Source: an uncultured Roseiflexus sp.
GTDB taxonomy: Bacteria > Chloroflexota > Chloroflexia > Chloroflexales > Roseiflexaceae
Direction: 5' to 3'
Length of the DNA stretch: 43,569 nt
NCBI GenBank assembly: GCA_937935075.1
Contig: CALGYB010000069.1
Coordinates: 1 to 43,569, forward strand
Positions 24,071 to 35,800 of the stretch are shown one piece after another; positions within the stretch are counted from its first letter, which is position 1, and each line of letters starts with the position of its first letter. The notes under the pieces are model-generated. The model saw nothing but the letters and a program-made list of their open reading frames with translations. It made no database searches and had not been told where the DNA came from. Position numbers and translations under genes: made by a program.

Positions 24071-25552
24071 ATGCCCCCTTCTCTGATTCGCGATCTTTCC
24101 GATACGTCCGGCTACTGGGCAGCAGTATGGACGATGTGTACGATGCCGGATGTCCACGTGATCGCCGATGCGCCGGTCGGGTGCTTCAATCTGGTGGCAA
24201 CGGCGGTGCCCGACTATACCGACGCTATTCCTCACATCGAAAACATGACCCCGGCAACGATCACCGAGCAGGAGGTCGGTGCGAAGGGTACGAGTGACAA
24301 GGTGCGCTGGACGTATGAGAACCTCCGTGCCAGCGGCGCGCTCGATGGCAAACAGGTCATCGTGATTTCGACCGCCGAGAGCGAAATGATCGGCGCTGAT
24401 CTGTCGTCGCTGGTGGCGACCCTCGGTGAAGGGACGCGCTTCTACTGGAGTAACTCGCTTTCGGAAGACGAATGGGCCGGGCGCGACCGCGTGCTGCGCT
24501 GGCTGTGGGAGCAGTTTGGCGCTCCGCACGCCGCCGGAGTCGCACCGGCGCCGGGTACGGTCAACATCATTGGTCCAACCTATGGCTGTTTCAATTCGCC
24601 GTCGGACCTGGAGGAGGTCAGGCGACTGATTGCGGGCGCCGGCGGGCGGATCAATCTGGTCTACCCCCTAGAGGCGACGCTGGCGGATACGCCGCGCCTG
24701 GCAGCCGCACAGGTCAATGTGGTGATGTACCGGGAGTTCGGCGCCGGTCTGGCCGGGATGCTCGGTCAGCCGATGCTCTATGCGCCGTTCGGCATGCGCG
24801 AAACGACGGCGTTTGTGCGTGAACTGGGGCGCCTGCTGGGGACTTCTGAACAGGCGGAAGCCTTTATTGCCGGCGAAAAACGCACGACGCTGCGCGCCGT
24901 GTGGGACTTGTGGCGTGGACCGCAGGGCGACTGGTTCGGCACCACCGACGTTGGCATCGTCGCGGGGCGGTCGTATGCCGAAGGGTTGGCGCGCTACCTG
25001 GGAGATGAGTTGGGCATGAAGATCGCCTTTGTGTCTGCCCGTCCCCGTCGCCCCGATGACCCGGATAACGACGAGGTTCGCCAGATGTTGCACCGCCGCG
25101 CGCCGGCGTTCGTCTTCGGATCGATCAACGAAAAGATTTATCTGTCCGAAGCAGGAGCGAAGTTTGCGCGCTTCTTCATGGCGGCGTTTCCCGGTCCAAC
25201 CGTGCGCCGCGCGGTGGGCACGCCGTTCATGGGGTACCGTGGCGCCGTCTATGTGGTGCAGGAGATTGTCAATGGGCTGTACGACACCCTGTTCAACTTC
25301 CTGCCGGTTGATCAGGCGTACAGCATGATCCGCGGCGGTCCGCCAAAGATCGAGGCGGCGCCGGGGAATCTCCCCTGGTCGCTCGAAGCGAAGGCAGTGC
25401 TCGATGAGGCGCTGGAAAAATTACCGTATATTCCGCGCATTTCGGCGAGCCGCCAGATGCAGATGCAGGTCGAGGCGCTGGCGCGCGAGCGTTCGCTCAA
25501 AGAAGTTACGCCCGACCTGGTGCGCGAGGCGCTGGCGACTGCGGGGATGTGA
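24071..25552 (+). CDS. bchZ: Chlorophyllide a reductase subunit Z
   Basis: The 493-residue NifK/BchB-like partner of BchY begins MPPSLIRDLSDTSGYWAAVW, a conserved BchZ opening, then DAPVGCFNLV with a cluster Cys, ENMTPATITEQEVGAKGTSD and VIVISTAESEMIGADLSSLV. The C-terminal part has GYRGAVYVVQEIVNGLYDTL and a helical tail, LPYIPRISASRQMQMQVEAL, found in chlorophyllide and protochlorophyllide reductases. GGAGTG lies 7 nt before ATG 24071; the TTG 6 nt earlier is less likely. A convergent gene ends only 3 nt away. Confidence 0.94.
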   Translation: MPPSLIRDLSDTSGYWAAVWTMCTMPDVHVIADAPVGCFNLVATAVPDYTDAIPHIENMTPATITEQEVGAKGTSDKVRWTYENLRASGALDGKQVIVISTAESEMIGADLSSLVATLGEGTRFYWSNSLSEDEWAGRDRVLRWLWEQFGAPHAAGVAPAPGTVNIIGPTYGCFNSPSDLEEVRRLIAGAGGRINLVYPLEATLADTPRLAAAQVNVVMYREFGAGLAGMLGQPMLYAPFGMRETTAFVRELGRLLGTSEQAEAFIAGEKRTTLRAVWDLWRGPQGDWFGTTDVGIVAGRSYAEGLARYLGDELGMKIAFVSARPRRPDDPDNDEVRQMLHRRAPAFVFGSINEKIYLSEAGAKFARFFMAAFPGPTVRRAVGTPFMGYRGAVYVVQEIVNGLYDTLFNFLPVDQAYSMIRGGPPKIEAAPGNLPWSLEAKAVLDEALEKLPYIPRISASRQMQMQVEALARERSLKEVTPDLVREALATAGM

Positions 25553-25555
25553 AGC

Positions 25556-26638
25556 CTAAAAATAAGCGTCGGGTCTGAACAATGTCAGTGGCGCCAGCAG
25601 GAACCCGCACCACGCCAGGGCGAGTGTTGGACGCTGCGTGCGAATGATAGCCCACGTAAGTGCGACGACTACAGCCAGCGCAATCCGCGCCGAATGGACC
25701 ATATATTCACACGATGGCGCGGGGAGCGCGAGCACGAAGAGACCATTGAACAGCAATGCCCAACTCACCGGAGAGGTTCGCTCACTGTTGCGCAGCAGGG
25801 CAATCAATCCCCAACACACTGCTCCCAGTGATGGCGCAAAAACCCAGAGCGCCTGCAAGATCCAGAAGTCTGGCGCCCGCATTGGAGTCGTAAGCAGGCC
25901 AATCAACGGAACCATCTGATCCGCCGGGGCGCCAGCCTGGAAAGCGGCCGTCAACCCGCTTTGTCCTAGCAGCACAATCAGGGCCAGTTGCCAGAGCGCG
26001 CCAGGTCCCAGAGAGATCAGTCCGAAAAGCGCCTGCTGTCTCCAGGGTTGAGTGCGTATATGAGAGATGATCAAGGCGATCGGATAAAGAATCGCTGTTT
26101 CTTTCGCAAGAATGGCAAAACTGAACAGGATTGCCGCAGGCGCCGGTCGGTGCGATTCATACAGCGCAATACCCCAGAGGACAAGTGCATAGGTCAGTAT
26201 TTCGGTGAGATTGAACTGAAGAGCGAAGAGCGAACCGATCCATAGTCCGAACACGATGCCGATAAGTGGTGACAATTGGTACCGCAGCGCGATGCAGGCC
26301 AGTGCATAGGACCCGGTTGCCAGCGCACCCAAGTTAATGCCGATAATCGCCCATGGGATGAACGTGCCAAACGGTGCGGCCAAGAATGGCAGAAGAATAC
26401 GCTGTGCGCGATATGCTGGCAGGTCGAGGTTGGCTTCCAATGAAGGCAGTGATCGCGCCAGATGATAGACAAAATAGCCGTCAATTTCTGCAAAAATGAG
26501 AGGATCGAACGAATGTCTCATTAGTTTGACATAAACAACAATTGTGCCAATGAGGAAGGAGATCGCGGCAACAGCGATGCAAGAAAGAGTGGAACGACGG
26601 ATCGATGGTAGAGGTTTTCTCGCCGTTTCGTACGCCAT
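25556..26638 (-). CDS. Multi-pass membrane protein, GT-C glycosyltransferase-like
   Basis: The 360-residue protein has nine or ten hydrophobic helices after a short basic N-terminus. The first loop reads FAEIDGYFVYHLARSLPS, then AYRAQRILLPFLAAPFG, an arrangement seen in GT-C type membrane glycosyltransferases and glycopolymer-forming proteins, where an acidic loop residue binds a lipid-linked sugar. ILAKETAILYP near residue 190 also fits that type. No close relative can be named by eye. There is no ribosome site before the ATG. The phosphatase gene ends 32 nt upstream on the same strand, so an exopolysaccharide role for both is possible. Base composition is slightly more AT-rich than its neighbours. 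Confidence 0.6.
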   Translation of the reverse strand: MAYETARKPLPSIRRSTLSCIAVAAISFLIGTIVVYVKLMRHSFDPLIFAEIDGYFVYHLARSLPSLEANLDLPAYRAQRILLPFLAAPFGTFIPWAIIGINLGALATGSYALACIALRYQLSPLIGIVFGLWIGSLFALQFNLTEILTYALVLWGIALYESHRPAPAAILFSFAILAKETAILYPIALIISHIRTQPWRQQALFGLISLGPGALWQLALIVLLGQSGLTAAFQAGAPADQMVPLIGLLTTPMRAPDFWILQALWVFAPSLGAVCWGLIALLRNSERTSPVSWALLFNGLFVLALPAPSCEYMVHSARIALAVVVALTWAIIRTQRPTLALAWCGFLLAPLTLFRPDAYF

Positions 26639-26670
26639 GGAAATAGATCGCGCTTTCGCTGTCTTCTGCC

Positions 26671-27159
26671 TTATTTCAGGCGTTCAACCTTGATGATATG
26701 CTCCAGCAACCCGCGGCAGGCGCGGTCGATCATGTCGTGGACTTCGCGGAAGCGTCCGTTGTAGTAGGGGTCGGGAATATCGCGGAGACCGATGTCGGGC
26801 GCGTAGTCGAGGAGCAGGCTGAGATGCACGAGCGAACTGCCGGACATACGGCGCAGGATGTCGAGGTGGGCGCGTTCGGCGGCAACGATGTGATCAAAGC
26901 GCGTAAAGTCGTCGGGATGGACAACGCGCGCGCGATGGGCGTAGCGGATGCCGCGTTCGGCAAGAATGGCGGTGACGCCAGGATGCGGCGGATCACCGAC
27001 ATTCCACGCGCCGGTGCCAGCTGAGTCGGTCTTGATTCGCCCGCTCAATCCCGCCTGCTCGACATAATGCCGAAAAATGCCCTCAGCCATGGGGGAACGG
27101 CAGATATTCCCCGTGCACACAAACAGCACACCGATTACTCTCGTGTTTGCCCCGTTCAC
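26671..27159 (-). CDS. Low-molecular-weight protein tyrosine phosphatase
   Basis: The 162-residue phosphatase has the catalytic P-loop VCTGNICRSPMAEGIF near residue 15, matching C-x5-R-S with Cys15 as nucleophile, and the general-acid Asp in DIPDPYYNG near residue 130. The start is GTG at 27159 with AGGAG upstream. Such enzymes remove phosphate from tyrosine or arginine, often on regulators of exopolysaccharide synthesis; the adjacent GT-C-like gene fits that, weakly. The gene is divergent from yggS with a 67-bp gap. Confidence 0.92.
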   Translation of the reverse strand: MNGANTRVIGVLFVCTGNICRSPMAEGIFRHYVEQAGLSGRIKTDSAGTGAWNVGDPPHPGVTAILAERGIRYAHRARVVHPDDFTRFDHIVAAERAHLDILRRMSGSSLVHLSLLLDYAPDIGLRDIPDPYYNGRFREVHDMIDRACRGLLEHIIKVERLK

Positions 27160-27191
27160 CTGCGCTCCTGGTGTATCATGGCATCAGGACG

Positions 27192-27219
27192 TTTACCCTT
27201 TATTGATGGAAAGTATACC
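27192..27219 (+). promoter_or_regulatory. Candidate promoter of a leaderless yggS mRNA
   Basis: TTTACC (27192-27197), 16 bp and TATACC (27214-27219) put the transcript start at or next to the ATG at 27227. There is no well-placed Shine-Dalgarno site. Confidence 0.4.
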
Positions 27220-27226
27220 ATAGTTC

Positions 27227-27961
27227 ATGGAGACGCTCACTGAACGATTGACCGCCGTGCGCGAACGGATCGCTGCCGCGGCGCGTCGCGTCAACCGTGA
27301 TCCCGCCACGATTCGCCTGGTGGGAGTGACGAAGGCGCATCCGGCGGACGTGATCCGCGCAGCGCTGGAGGCGGGATTATGCGATGTCGGCGAAAACCGG
27401 GTGCAGGAGGCGGAAGCCAAAATGGCGGCGCTTGAAGCCGAACGCCAGCGACTGACCTGGCACCTGATCGGACATCTTCAGACGAATAAGGCGAAGAAAG
27501 CTGCGATGCTCTTTGATATGGTGCATTCGGTTGACAGCCTGCGCCTGGCGCAGATGCTCGACCAGCATGCGGCTGAGGCGAGTCGTGATGCGCAGGGGCG
27601 TCTGCCGATCCTGTTGCAGGTGAATGTTTCCGGCGAAGCGACGAAGTTCGGGTTCGATCTGGACGGATGGGAAACGCACCTTGACATCTACGAGCGTTTT
27701 TGCGCCGATGTCGAGCGGATTCTGGCGCTGCCGCACCTCGACGTGCGCGGGTTGATGACCATTGCTCCCTGGGGACCTGACCCGGAACAGGCGCGCCCGA
27801 TCTTCCGCGCTGTGCGACGCCTGCGCGATAAACTGGCGCAGCGCTTCCCCGCAGCCGCGTGGCGCGAGTTGTCGATGGGCATGACCGATGATTTTGAAGT
27901 CGCCATTGAGGAAGGGGCGACGATCGTGCGGATTGGGCGGGCGATTTTTGGGGAACGTTAG
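27227..27961 (+). CDS. yggS: PLP homeostasis protein YggS/PLPBP
   Basis: The 244-residue protein is a single TIM-barrel PLP-binding protein with no known enzyme activity, needed for vitamin B6 and amino-acid balance. The PLP Lys is in [17 protein letters not shown] near residue 36. Other family blocks are [41 protein letters not shown] and the final [20 protein letters not shown], the phosphate-binding part. Length is normal. The promoter reading at 27192-27219 would make the mRNA leaderless. In many bacteria yggS lies near sepF or ylmG; here it does not. Confidence 0.93.
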   Translation: METLTERLTAVRERIAAAARRVNRDPATIRLVGVTKAHPADVIRAALEAGLCDVGENRVQEAEAKMAALEAERQRLTWHLIGHLQTNKAKKAAMLFDMVHSVDSLRLAQMLDQHAAEASRDAQGRLPILLQVNVSGEATKFGFDLDGWETHLDIYERFCADVERILALPHLDVRGLMTIAPWGPDPEQARPIFRAVRRLRDKLAQRFPAAAWRELSMGMTDDFEVAIEEGATIVRIGRAIFGER

Positions 27962-27965
27962 AGAT

Positions 27966-27994
27966 TTGTCAGAAGGGCAAGAATGTGCTACCAT
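27966..27994 (+). promoter_or_regulatory. Promoter of sucD
   Basis: TTGTCA (27966-27971), 17 bp and TACCAT (27989-27994), with a start near 28001 and about 38 nt of leader. Confidence 0.55.
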
Positions 27995-28038
27995 CACACG
28001 TACAGCACGAAAGCCATAGAGGTTAAGGAGGGAGACCT

Positions 28039-28911
28039 GTGAGCATCCTGGTCGATAAGAATACCCGTCTGCTCGTGCAGGGCATCACCGGGCGCGAGGG
28101 CGAGTTCCATACGCGCCAGATGATCGCATATGGAACGAATGTCGTGGCGGGTGTCACCCCCGGTCGAGGCGGGCAGACCGCTATCGATGGCAAGGTGCCG
28201 GTCTTCAACACGGTGGCGGAAGCTGTCAAACAGACGGGCGCCAATGTTTCGGTCATTTATGTTCCGGCTGCGTTTGCGCCGGATGCGATGCGCGAAGCGG
28301 CGGCGGCGGGCATTCCCCTGATTGTGTGCATTACCGAGGGTGTTCCCGCCAACGACATGGTGGCGACGTATGCGTTTATCCAGGAGCATGGCGCGCGTCT
28401 GATCGGTCCCAACTGTCCAGGATTGCTTACTCCGGGTCAGGCAAAGGTGGGAATCATTCCGGGCAACATTGCGTCTCCCGGACCGGTTGGCGTAGTGTCG
28501 AAGAGCGGCACGCTGACCTATGAAGCGGTCGATGCACTGACGCGCATCGGGTTGGGGCAGACGACCATTGTCGGCATCGGCGGCGATCCGATCATCGGAA
28601 CGTCGTTTGTTGATGTGCTGGAGATGTTTCAGGCAGACCCCGAAACTGAAGCGATTGTGCTGATCGGCGAGATCGGCGGCGCCGCAGAAATCGATGCGGC
28701 GAAGTACATTCAGGCGCACGTAACAAAGCCGGTCGTCAGTTTCATTGCCGGGCAGACGGCGCCGCCGGGCAAGCGTATGGGGCATGCGGGTGCGATCATC
28801 ACCGGTGGCGAAGGCACGGCGCAAGAAAAAATCGCTGCGCTCGAAGCCGTCGGTGTGCGCGTGGCGCGGCTGCCGACCGACATTGCGCAGCTGGTCAAGG
28901 AGAGCATGTAA
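28039..28911 (+). CDS. sucD: Succinyl-CoA ligase, alpha subunit
   Basis: The 290-residue CoA-binding subunit of the citric-acid-cycle enzyme makes succinate plus ATP or GTP from succinyl-CoA. The N-terminal Rossmann CoA site is [20 protein letters not shown]; the second half has [14 protein letters not shown] and the phospho-His in [19 protein letters not shown] near residue 247. AAGGAGGG lies 8 nt before the GTG start. No sucC is adjacent, so the beta subunit must be coded elsewhere. A strong terminator follows at 28931-28959. In phototrophs of this phylum the enzyme also serves the 3-hydroxypropionate and citrate cycles. Confidence 0.94.
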   Translation: MSILVDKNTRLLVQGITGREGEFHTRQMIAYGTNVVAGVTPGRGGQTAIDGKVPVFNTVAEAVKQTGANVSVIYVPAAFAPDAMREAAAAGIPLIVCITEGVPANDMVATYAFIQEHGARLIGPNCPGLLTPGQAKVGIIPGNIASPGPVGVVSKSGTLTYEAVDALTRIGLGQTTIVGIGGDPIIGTSFVDVLEMFQADPETEAIVLIGEIGGAAEIDAAKYIQAHVTKPVVSFIAGQTAPPGKRMGHAGAIITGGEGTAQEKIAALEAVGVRVARLPTDIAQLVKESM

Positions 28912-28930
28912 ACGCGGCGATCAGGGGTCT

Positions 28931-28959
28931 GTACAGACGTTGCATTGCAACGTCTGTAC
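28931..28959 (+). terminator. Terminator after sucD
   Basis: GTACAGACGTTGCA and TGCAACGTCTGTAC pair perfectly around a single central T (the inner pairs must open), followed by TCGCTTTATT. It may also serve the minus-strand gene ending at 28965. Confidence 0.75.
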
Positions 28960-28964
28960 TCGCT

Positions 28965-29153
28965 TTATTGCAACAGCATCTCGAAATTCGGGCGATCACC
29001 GCCGCTCAGCCGGCGGAAAGCGCGCTGAATCAGGCGCACGGTTCCTTCCCCCAGCCAGTATGTCAGGATCGATCCCAGGACAAGGCCGACTGCGCTGCCG
29101 ACGGCTGCGCCGAGGCCGAAGATGACGTAGTGGGTGCGTTTGCTGGCATTCAT
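28965..29153 (-). CDS. Small membrane protein downstream of rsfS
   Basis: The 62-residue protein has one Gly-rich helix, HYVIFGLGAAVGSAVGLVLG, continuing into SILTYWL, then a basic amphipathic tail and a short acidic end. The Gly-x3-Gly spacing suits helix packing. AGGA lies 7 nt before the ATG, and the rsfS gene ends 9 nt upstream, so the two are cotranscribed. I do not recognise a family. It ends just before the sucD terminator, which may stop both transcripts. Confidence 0.65.
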   Translation of the reverse strand: MNASKRTHYVIFGLGAAVGSAVGLVLGSILTYWLGEGTVRLIQRAFRRLSGGDRPNFEMLLQ

Positions 29154-29162
29154 ATTGATATC

Positions 29163-29525
29163 CTATTGCAGAACGACAACCGGGGTCGCTTTGCTCCACA
29201 GCCGTTCGAGCCGGTACCGGTCGCGCAGTTCGACAGAAAAAATGTGGACGACAACGTCTCCGTAATCGAGGAGCACCCAACCCGTGTCGGCGGTCCCTTC
29301 GATGCGCGGCTGAATGTCGTATTCGCGGGCAAGACCTTCATCAATCGCCTCGGTGATCGCCTTGAGCTGGCGTTCACTGCCGCCGGTGCAGATGACGAAG
29401 TAATCCGCGACGCTGTTCAGCCGGCGCAAGTCCAGCAGTACGATGTTGCTGGCCTGTTTGTCTTCGGCGAGCGCCACTGCCCGCCGGGCAATTTCTGTCG
29501 CCTCTACGGCCTGTTCCTGGATCAG
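29163..29525 (-). CDS. rsfS: Ribosomal silencing factor RsfS, probable non-ATG start
   Basis: The 120-residue Iojap/RsfS protein binds ribosomal protein L14 and blocks subunit joining when nutrients are low. Family blocks are ARRAVALAEDKQASNIVLLD, VADYFVICTGGSERQLKAI and GWVLLDYGDVVVHIFS, so the core is complete. No ATG, GTG or TTG lies near the expected start. AAAGGAGG at 29531-29538 sits 5 nt before CTG (29525) and 8 nt before ATC (29522), which I take as the start. The frame stays open to 29675, but a promoter at 29593-29621 lies inside that stretch, so a longer protein would need another promoter. Confidence 0.8.
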   Translation of the reverse strand: MIQEQAVEATEIARRAVALAEDKQASNIVLLDLRRLNSVADYFVICTGGSERQLKAITEAIDEGLAREYDIQPRIEGTADTGWVLLDYGDVVVHIFSVELRDRYRLERLWSKATPVVVLQ

Positions 29526-29592
29526 AGCAGCCTCCTTTGTCGATTCCAGAACTGATATGCGATGACCGTCAGGTGTGACAATCCTCTCCTTG

Positions 29593-29621
29593 ATTCTACC
29601 AGAATCACGGGATGTGTGCAA
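29593..29621 (-). promoter_or_regulatory. Sigma-70 promoter of rsfS
   Basis: On the minus strand TTGCAC (29616-29621), 17 bp and TAGAAT (29593-29598). The leader of about 60 nt holds an AAGGAG and a 20-codon frame from TTG that ends in the TGA overlapping the proposed rsfS start. Confidence 0.6.
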
Positions 29622-29696
29622 CGCATCGCGCCTGTACATCACGAACTGATGGAGCGAACAACCAGATGTTCCCAATACTTGCCCGTAGTGACCGTC

Positions 29697-29743
29697 GAGC
29701 GGCTGACGTTGGCTGAGCCTGTCGAAGCCAACGTCAGCCGCTC
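29697..29743. repeat. GCTGAGC-TGTCGAAGC hairpin repeat, 17-bp stem
   Basis: GAGCGGCTGACGTTGGC and its perfect complement (29727-29743) enclose TGAGCCTGTCGAA. It has the longest stem of the family in the window. Confidence 0.9.
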
Positions 29744-30064
29744 CACGCCCTTGATGGTCCAGGTTTTGGCCTATTATGAAAGGATCTCCCGCGCCGCTGA
29801 TCCCGGCAGGCGCGCACGCATGGATATAAAGTGCCCGCGCTGATCATACGAACCCTCGCTGGCGCGGGGCTGGTTCCAGGCATGCATGTACCATGGGGCG
29901 AAGGTGCAGCAGCGCCGTTCGGGTGGTTCCGCATTGGGCGGCGTAACGGGCTGCCGGTCTGACAATTCATTCCCTGACTCGTACTTGTGCTCATCCGTGC
30001 TGAACCGGTGGGATGCGGCGCCTACCGCTCTGCGACTGTCACCTGCGTCAGTGGTTCTCAGTTC
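29744..30064. other. Gap between rsfS and cvpA without a convincing gene
   Basis: Short frames exist on both strands, including a 43-codon plus frame from GTG 29831, but none has a ribosome site or recognisable protein. TTCTCAG heptamers stand at its right end (30056-30069). Confidence 0.4.
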
Positions 30065-30535
30065 TCACACCCCCAACAGCGGCGCCAGCGCCCTGCCCGC
30101 CGTTTGCATCAGGAGCGGCGCCAGCACCGACCCGCGCAGCGCCGACTCCCACGGTTCGATGGGGTTGGCATGGACGATCAGCGCCAGTGCGGTCATCAGC
30201 AGGGCGGCGTGGATGATTCCCAACGGCGCTCCCAGCCCATAATCGGTTTTCCCGAAGACAATCAGCCCAACGTACAAGTGCAGCAGCGACGCGATCAGGC
30301 TGGCAGTTCCGCTTACGAGCGCCAGCAGAATGAGTGCGCCGCCGATCTCCGCAATGTCGCGCCTGGCGACGAACGACATCAGCGCATCGGCAGCCAGCGC
30401 CCCATAGCGACCGGCGACGGCAAGCCCGGCGGCAAGCCCGGCGAGCGCCAGCAGTTGCCGCACAATGCCCCAGTAGATGCCTGCGGCGCCAGCCAGCGCC
30501 AGGATGATGACGATCAGAACGTCGAGCAGGTTCAT
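30065..30535 (-). CDS. cvpA: CvpA family membrane protein
   Basis: The 156-residue protein has four hydrophobic helices and begins MNLLDVLIVIILALAGAAGI, the usual CvpA opening in which a short N-terminus carries the D-x-hydrophobic pattern and the next helix contains YWGIVRQLLALAG. CvpA-type proteins were tied to colicin V export in Escherichia coli and to peptidoglycan or membrane homeostasis elsewhere; the role here is open. ATG 30535 is chosen since the frame further upstream is made of repeats (30543-30698). It lies downstream of dnaK on the same strand, separated by 168 bp of duplicated repeats. Confidence 0.75.
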   Translation of the reverse strand: MNLLDVLIVIILALAGAAGIYWGIVRQLLALAGLAAGLAVAGRYGALAADALMSFVARRDIAEIGGALILLALVSGTASLIASLLHLYVGLIVFGKTDYGLGAPLGIIHAALLMTALALIVHANPIEPWESALRGSVLAPLLMQTAGRALAPLLGV

Positions 30536-30542
30536 AGGTATT

Positions 30543-30698
30543 CGCGTCGGGGGGCGGCGACCCGCCCGACGGAGACCGGTCCGCGTGTGGGGGCGGGTCG
30601 GAGACCCGCCCTTACTGAGCCTTGCCCTCACGCGTCGGGGGGCGGCGACCCGCCCGACAGAGACCGGTCCGCGTGTGGGGGCGGGTCGGAGACCCGCC
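30543..30698. repeat. 68-bp direct repeat with palindromic GGCGGGTC arms
   Basis: Copy one is at 30543-30610 and copy two at 30631-30698, with one mismatch. Each contains GCGACCCGCC and GGCGGGTC in inverted order, able to fold into a hairpin between cvpA and dnaK. Confidence 0.9.
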
Positions 30699-30703
30699 TC
30701 CTA

Positions 30704-32572
<1,869 letters not shown>

Positions 32573-32839
32573 AGTCGTCTCACCTTCTTCCCGTGCAATG
32601 ATGATTGTGAACTGTGCGGAAACGCAGCGGACTGCTGCGCCCGCTGCGCCTGTCACTGCTGTTAGTTTACCCGTTTCTTGCTAATGCGCTATATGTGCAG
32701 TGTTAGAGGTGTGTTAGATTTCTGCGCCGCTGACTTTTGGTACCAACGTCCTACTATGCCCGCTTGCATGTCATGATATATTAACCTTGACAAGCCAGAC
32801 CTAGTACATGGCAGTCTGTTGCCTCGCCAGGAGCGTTCA

Positions 32840-35800
32840 ATGTCGCGTTTCCCTTCCGCTCTCCTGCTGCTCATCACGCTGATGATCGCCGGAGCGCCGT
32901 TGCTGGTTGGTCCTGCCGCGTCTGTTCCGGTGGCGCAGGCGGCGGGGGAGTTTGTGGTGACGACGGCTGAGGATGCCGAGGGTACGACGTGCCCCGTTTC
33001 GACAAGCGGCAATCCCGCTGCTCCCGATCCAACGTGTTCGTTACGTCAGGCGATCAAGGCGGCGAATGCAGCCGGCGGCGGCATCATTAAGTTCAACATT
33101 CCGCCTTCCGGTCCCGCGTTTGAAACCAACGGCCTCTACCGGGCGATTCGCATTCGCGTGCGTGATGTCTACGGTCCATTGCCCGCGCTTGAAGGCAACA
33201 TTACGATTGATGGAAAATCGCAGGAATTGAATTGGCCTGCTCAGGCCAATCTCATCGGTCCTGAGATTATAATCGATGGCTCGGAGCTGCTCGACCGCAG
33301 CGGTATTCGTCTGATCGGGACGGGGAATGTGGTGCGCGAGATTGCAGTGGTTAATTTCAAGTCCAGCAGCGCCACGCCGAGTTTTGGTCAGGGGGTCGGC
33401 ATCGATGTGGTGAGCGGCAGCAACCATCGTATCGAGGGCAACTATGTCGGCATCGATCCGGTCTCGCCGACGCTGACGCTGAGCGGGAATGGCTTTGCCG
33501 GCATCTGGGTCGAGCAGAGCGCGAGCGATACCGTGATCGGCGGATTGCGCACCGACCTCTCAAAAGCGAATTTCATTAGCGGCAACAATCTGGACGGGAT
33601 CGTCGTTCAGGGTCCACGCGCCAAAATCCAGGGCAACTTTATCGGCGTCGGGCGCCTGCTTACCGCCGAAACGTTTCAGTTGCGCAACCTCGGCGCCGGG
33701 ATTGTTGTCCGATATGCGGACGGGACAATCATCGGCGCCACGCCGACCGAGCCGGACCCGGCATATGGCAATGTCATCGCCGGCAACAACAATTTCGGTA
33801 TCGTCATCAATGGCGGAACGAATACACAGATTGCGGGGAATTACATCGGTCTCGGCTCAAATGCCTTGTCTGCATTGGTCGTCCCCATTCCAAATGCAGC
33901 CGGCGGCGTCGAGGTGCATTCGGAAGAGTTTCCGGTCAGCAATGTGAGTATTGGTCTGCCATCGCCGGACCTCTCGACGAACCGGCTGCGCAACTTTATT
34001 GCTGGCAATACCGGTCCGGGCATTACGCTGCGCGGCGATCGCCTGAGCGATATTCGCATTGTCAATAATTACGTCGGCTTGAACGATCTTGGCAATCCGA
34101 TAAGCGGGTTGAACAACACCGGCGGCGGCATTGTCATCGAACGCGGAGCGCGTAACATCACCATTGGCGGCGCAACCCTCAGCGAGCGCAACGTCATCTC
34201 CGGCAATACCGGCGACGGCATTGTGGTGCGCGGGCGTAATCCGTTTCTGACGACGCAGGACAACACCATCATCGGCAACTATATCGGCACGAACGTCAGC
34301 GGATCGCTGATGGGACCCGGCTTTGCCAACCGCTCCGGCATCGTGATCGGCGACCATGCGCACACGACGGTCATCGGGCAGCCGGGGGCGCCGAACCGGA
34401 TCGGGTTCAATAGTCTGTATGGCGTGGCGATCACCGGCACGAATATCCTGACTACCACGCTGACGGACAATGCGATCGTCTCGAATGGTCTCGATGGCGT
34501 CTATGCCGTTGGCGCGGTCAATCTCAGCATCACCGGCGCGACTACGCCAACGCTGATCGCCCGCAATGGTCGGAATGGCGTGTGGGTCGATGGCGGGCAG
34601 GTGATCACCATCCAGAATGCGACGCTGTTCGACAATGGCGACGATGGCGTGCGTCTGGCGAATGTGGCGCAGACGACGCTGAGCGCTGTCGTTGCCGCGC
34701 AGAACGACGATGGCATCGACATTGCCGGCGCAGTGGAGACGCTGATCGACACTAGCCAGGCGAGTAATAACCGCGAAAACGGGGTGCGCTTCACCAACGG
34801 CGTCACCACGACTCTTACCGGTCTGACCTTCCAGCAGAACCAGCAGAACGGTCTTGCGCTTACCGGCGTGCTCACTGCAACGCAGATCGTGTCGAGCCAG
34901 GCGATCAGTAATACACTCAACGGCTTCCTGGTCAATGGCGCTACGGACGGCATGACGATAGCGGGCAATACAATCCTCGGCAGCGGCGCAGCGGGCATGG
35001 CGCTGACGCTGACGCCGGGACCTGCGCCGGTGCGTGATGTGATCGTGTCCGGCAATATGCTCGACCGCAATGCGTTCAGTTCGCCTGCGTTCGGCATCCA
35101 GATCAGCGGCGGCACGGAGGTGGTGACGGTCACCGGCAACATGGTTGACGGGACGCGCAACGGCGGGGGTGTGCTGCTGCCGGCGGCGAACCAGATGACG
35201 CTCAGCGGCAACGTGGTGCGCTACAACAACGGTCCGGGGTTCCGGGTCGAAAATGGCAGTGATCGGGTGGTCATTGAAGGAAATGAGATCATATCAAACA
35301 CTATCGGTGTCGAGGTGCGCAGTGCGACGACGATCAGCACTGCGGTTCGCTTCAATAGCATTACTCTGAGCGGTGCGACCGGATGGGGCGGAACCGGTTC
35401 CGGCGTTGGCGTGGCGGTCAACGATGCGCAACGCACGCTCGTCGAGCAGAACTCGATTGCCAATAACCTGGGCGCCGGCGTTCACGTGAGCGGCGCTGCG
35501 TTGCAGACGCAGGTGCTGGACAATTTCATTGTCAACAACGCGCTCGGCGTGCTGGTGGGCGCGCCGGGCGGCGGTCCGCTTGCGCCGCCGTACCCGCAGC
35601 AGACGCGGATTACCGGCAACAGCATCAGCGGCAATGGCATTCCGCCCGGCGGTCCGTTCCCGGTCGATGAGACGTTGCTTGGGCGCGGTATTGTGCTCAA
35701 TCCCGAAACGCCGACCGGCGGCGTCGCCGGCAACCCGAACAACGATATCGACCCGCCGCTCCAGTCGTCGCTGCGTATGAGCGCCGCCGGGGTGCTGACC

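Noticed and set aside
32787-32792. TTGACA before the first giant gene as a promoter
   Set aside because: No -10 box at 15-19 bp; kept out of the features.
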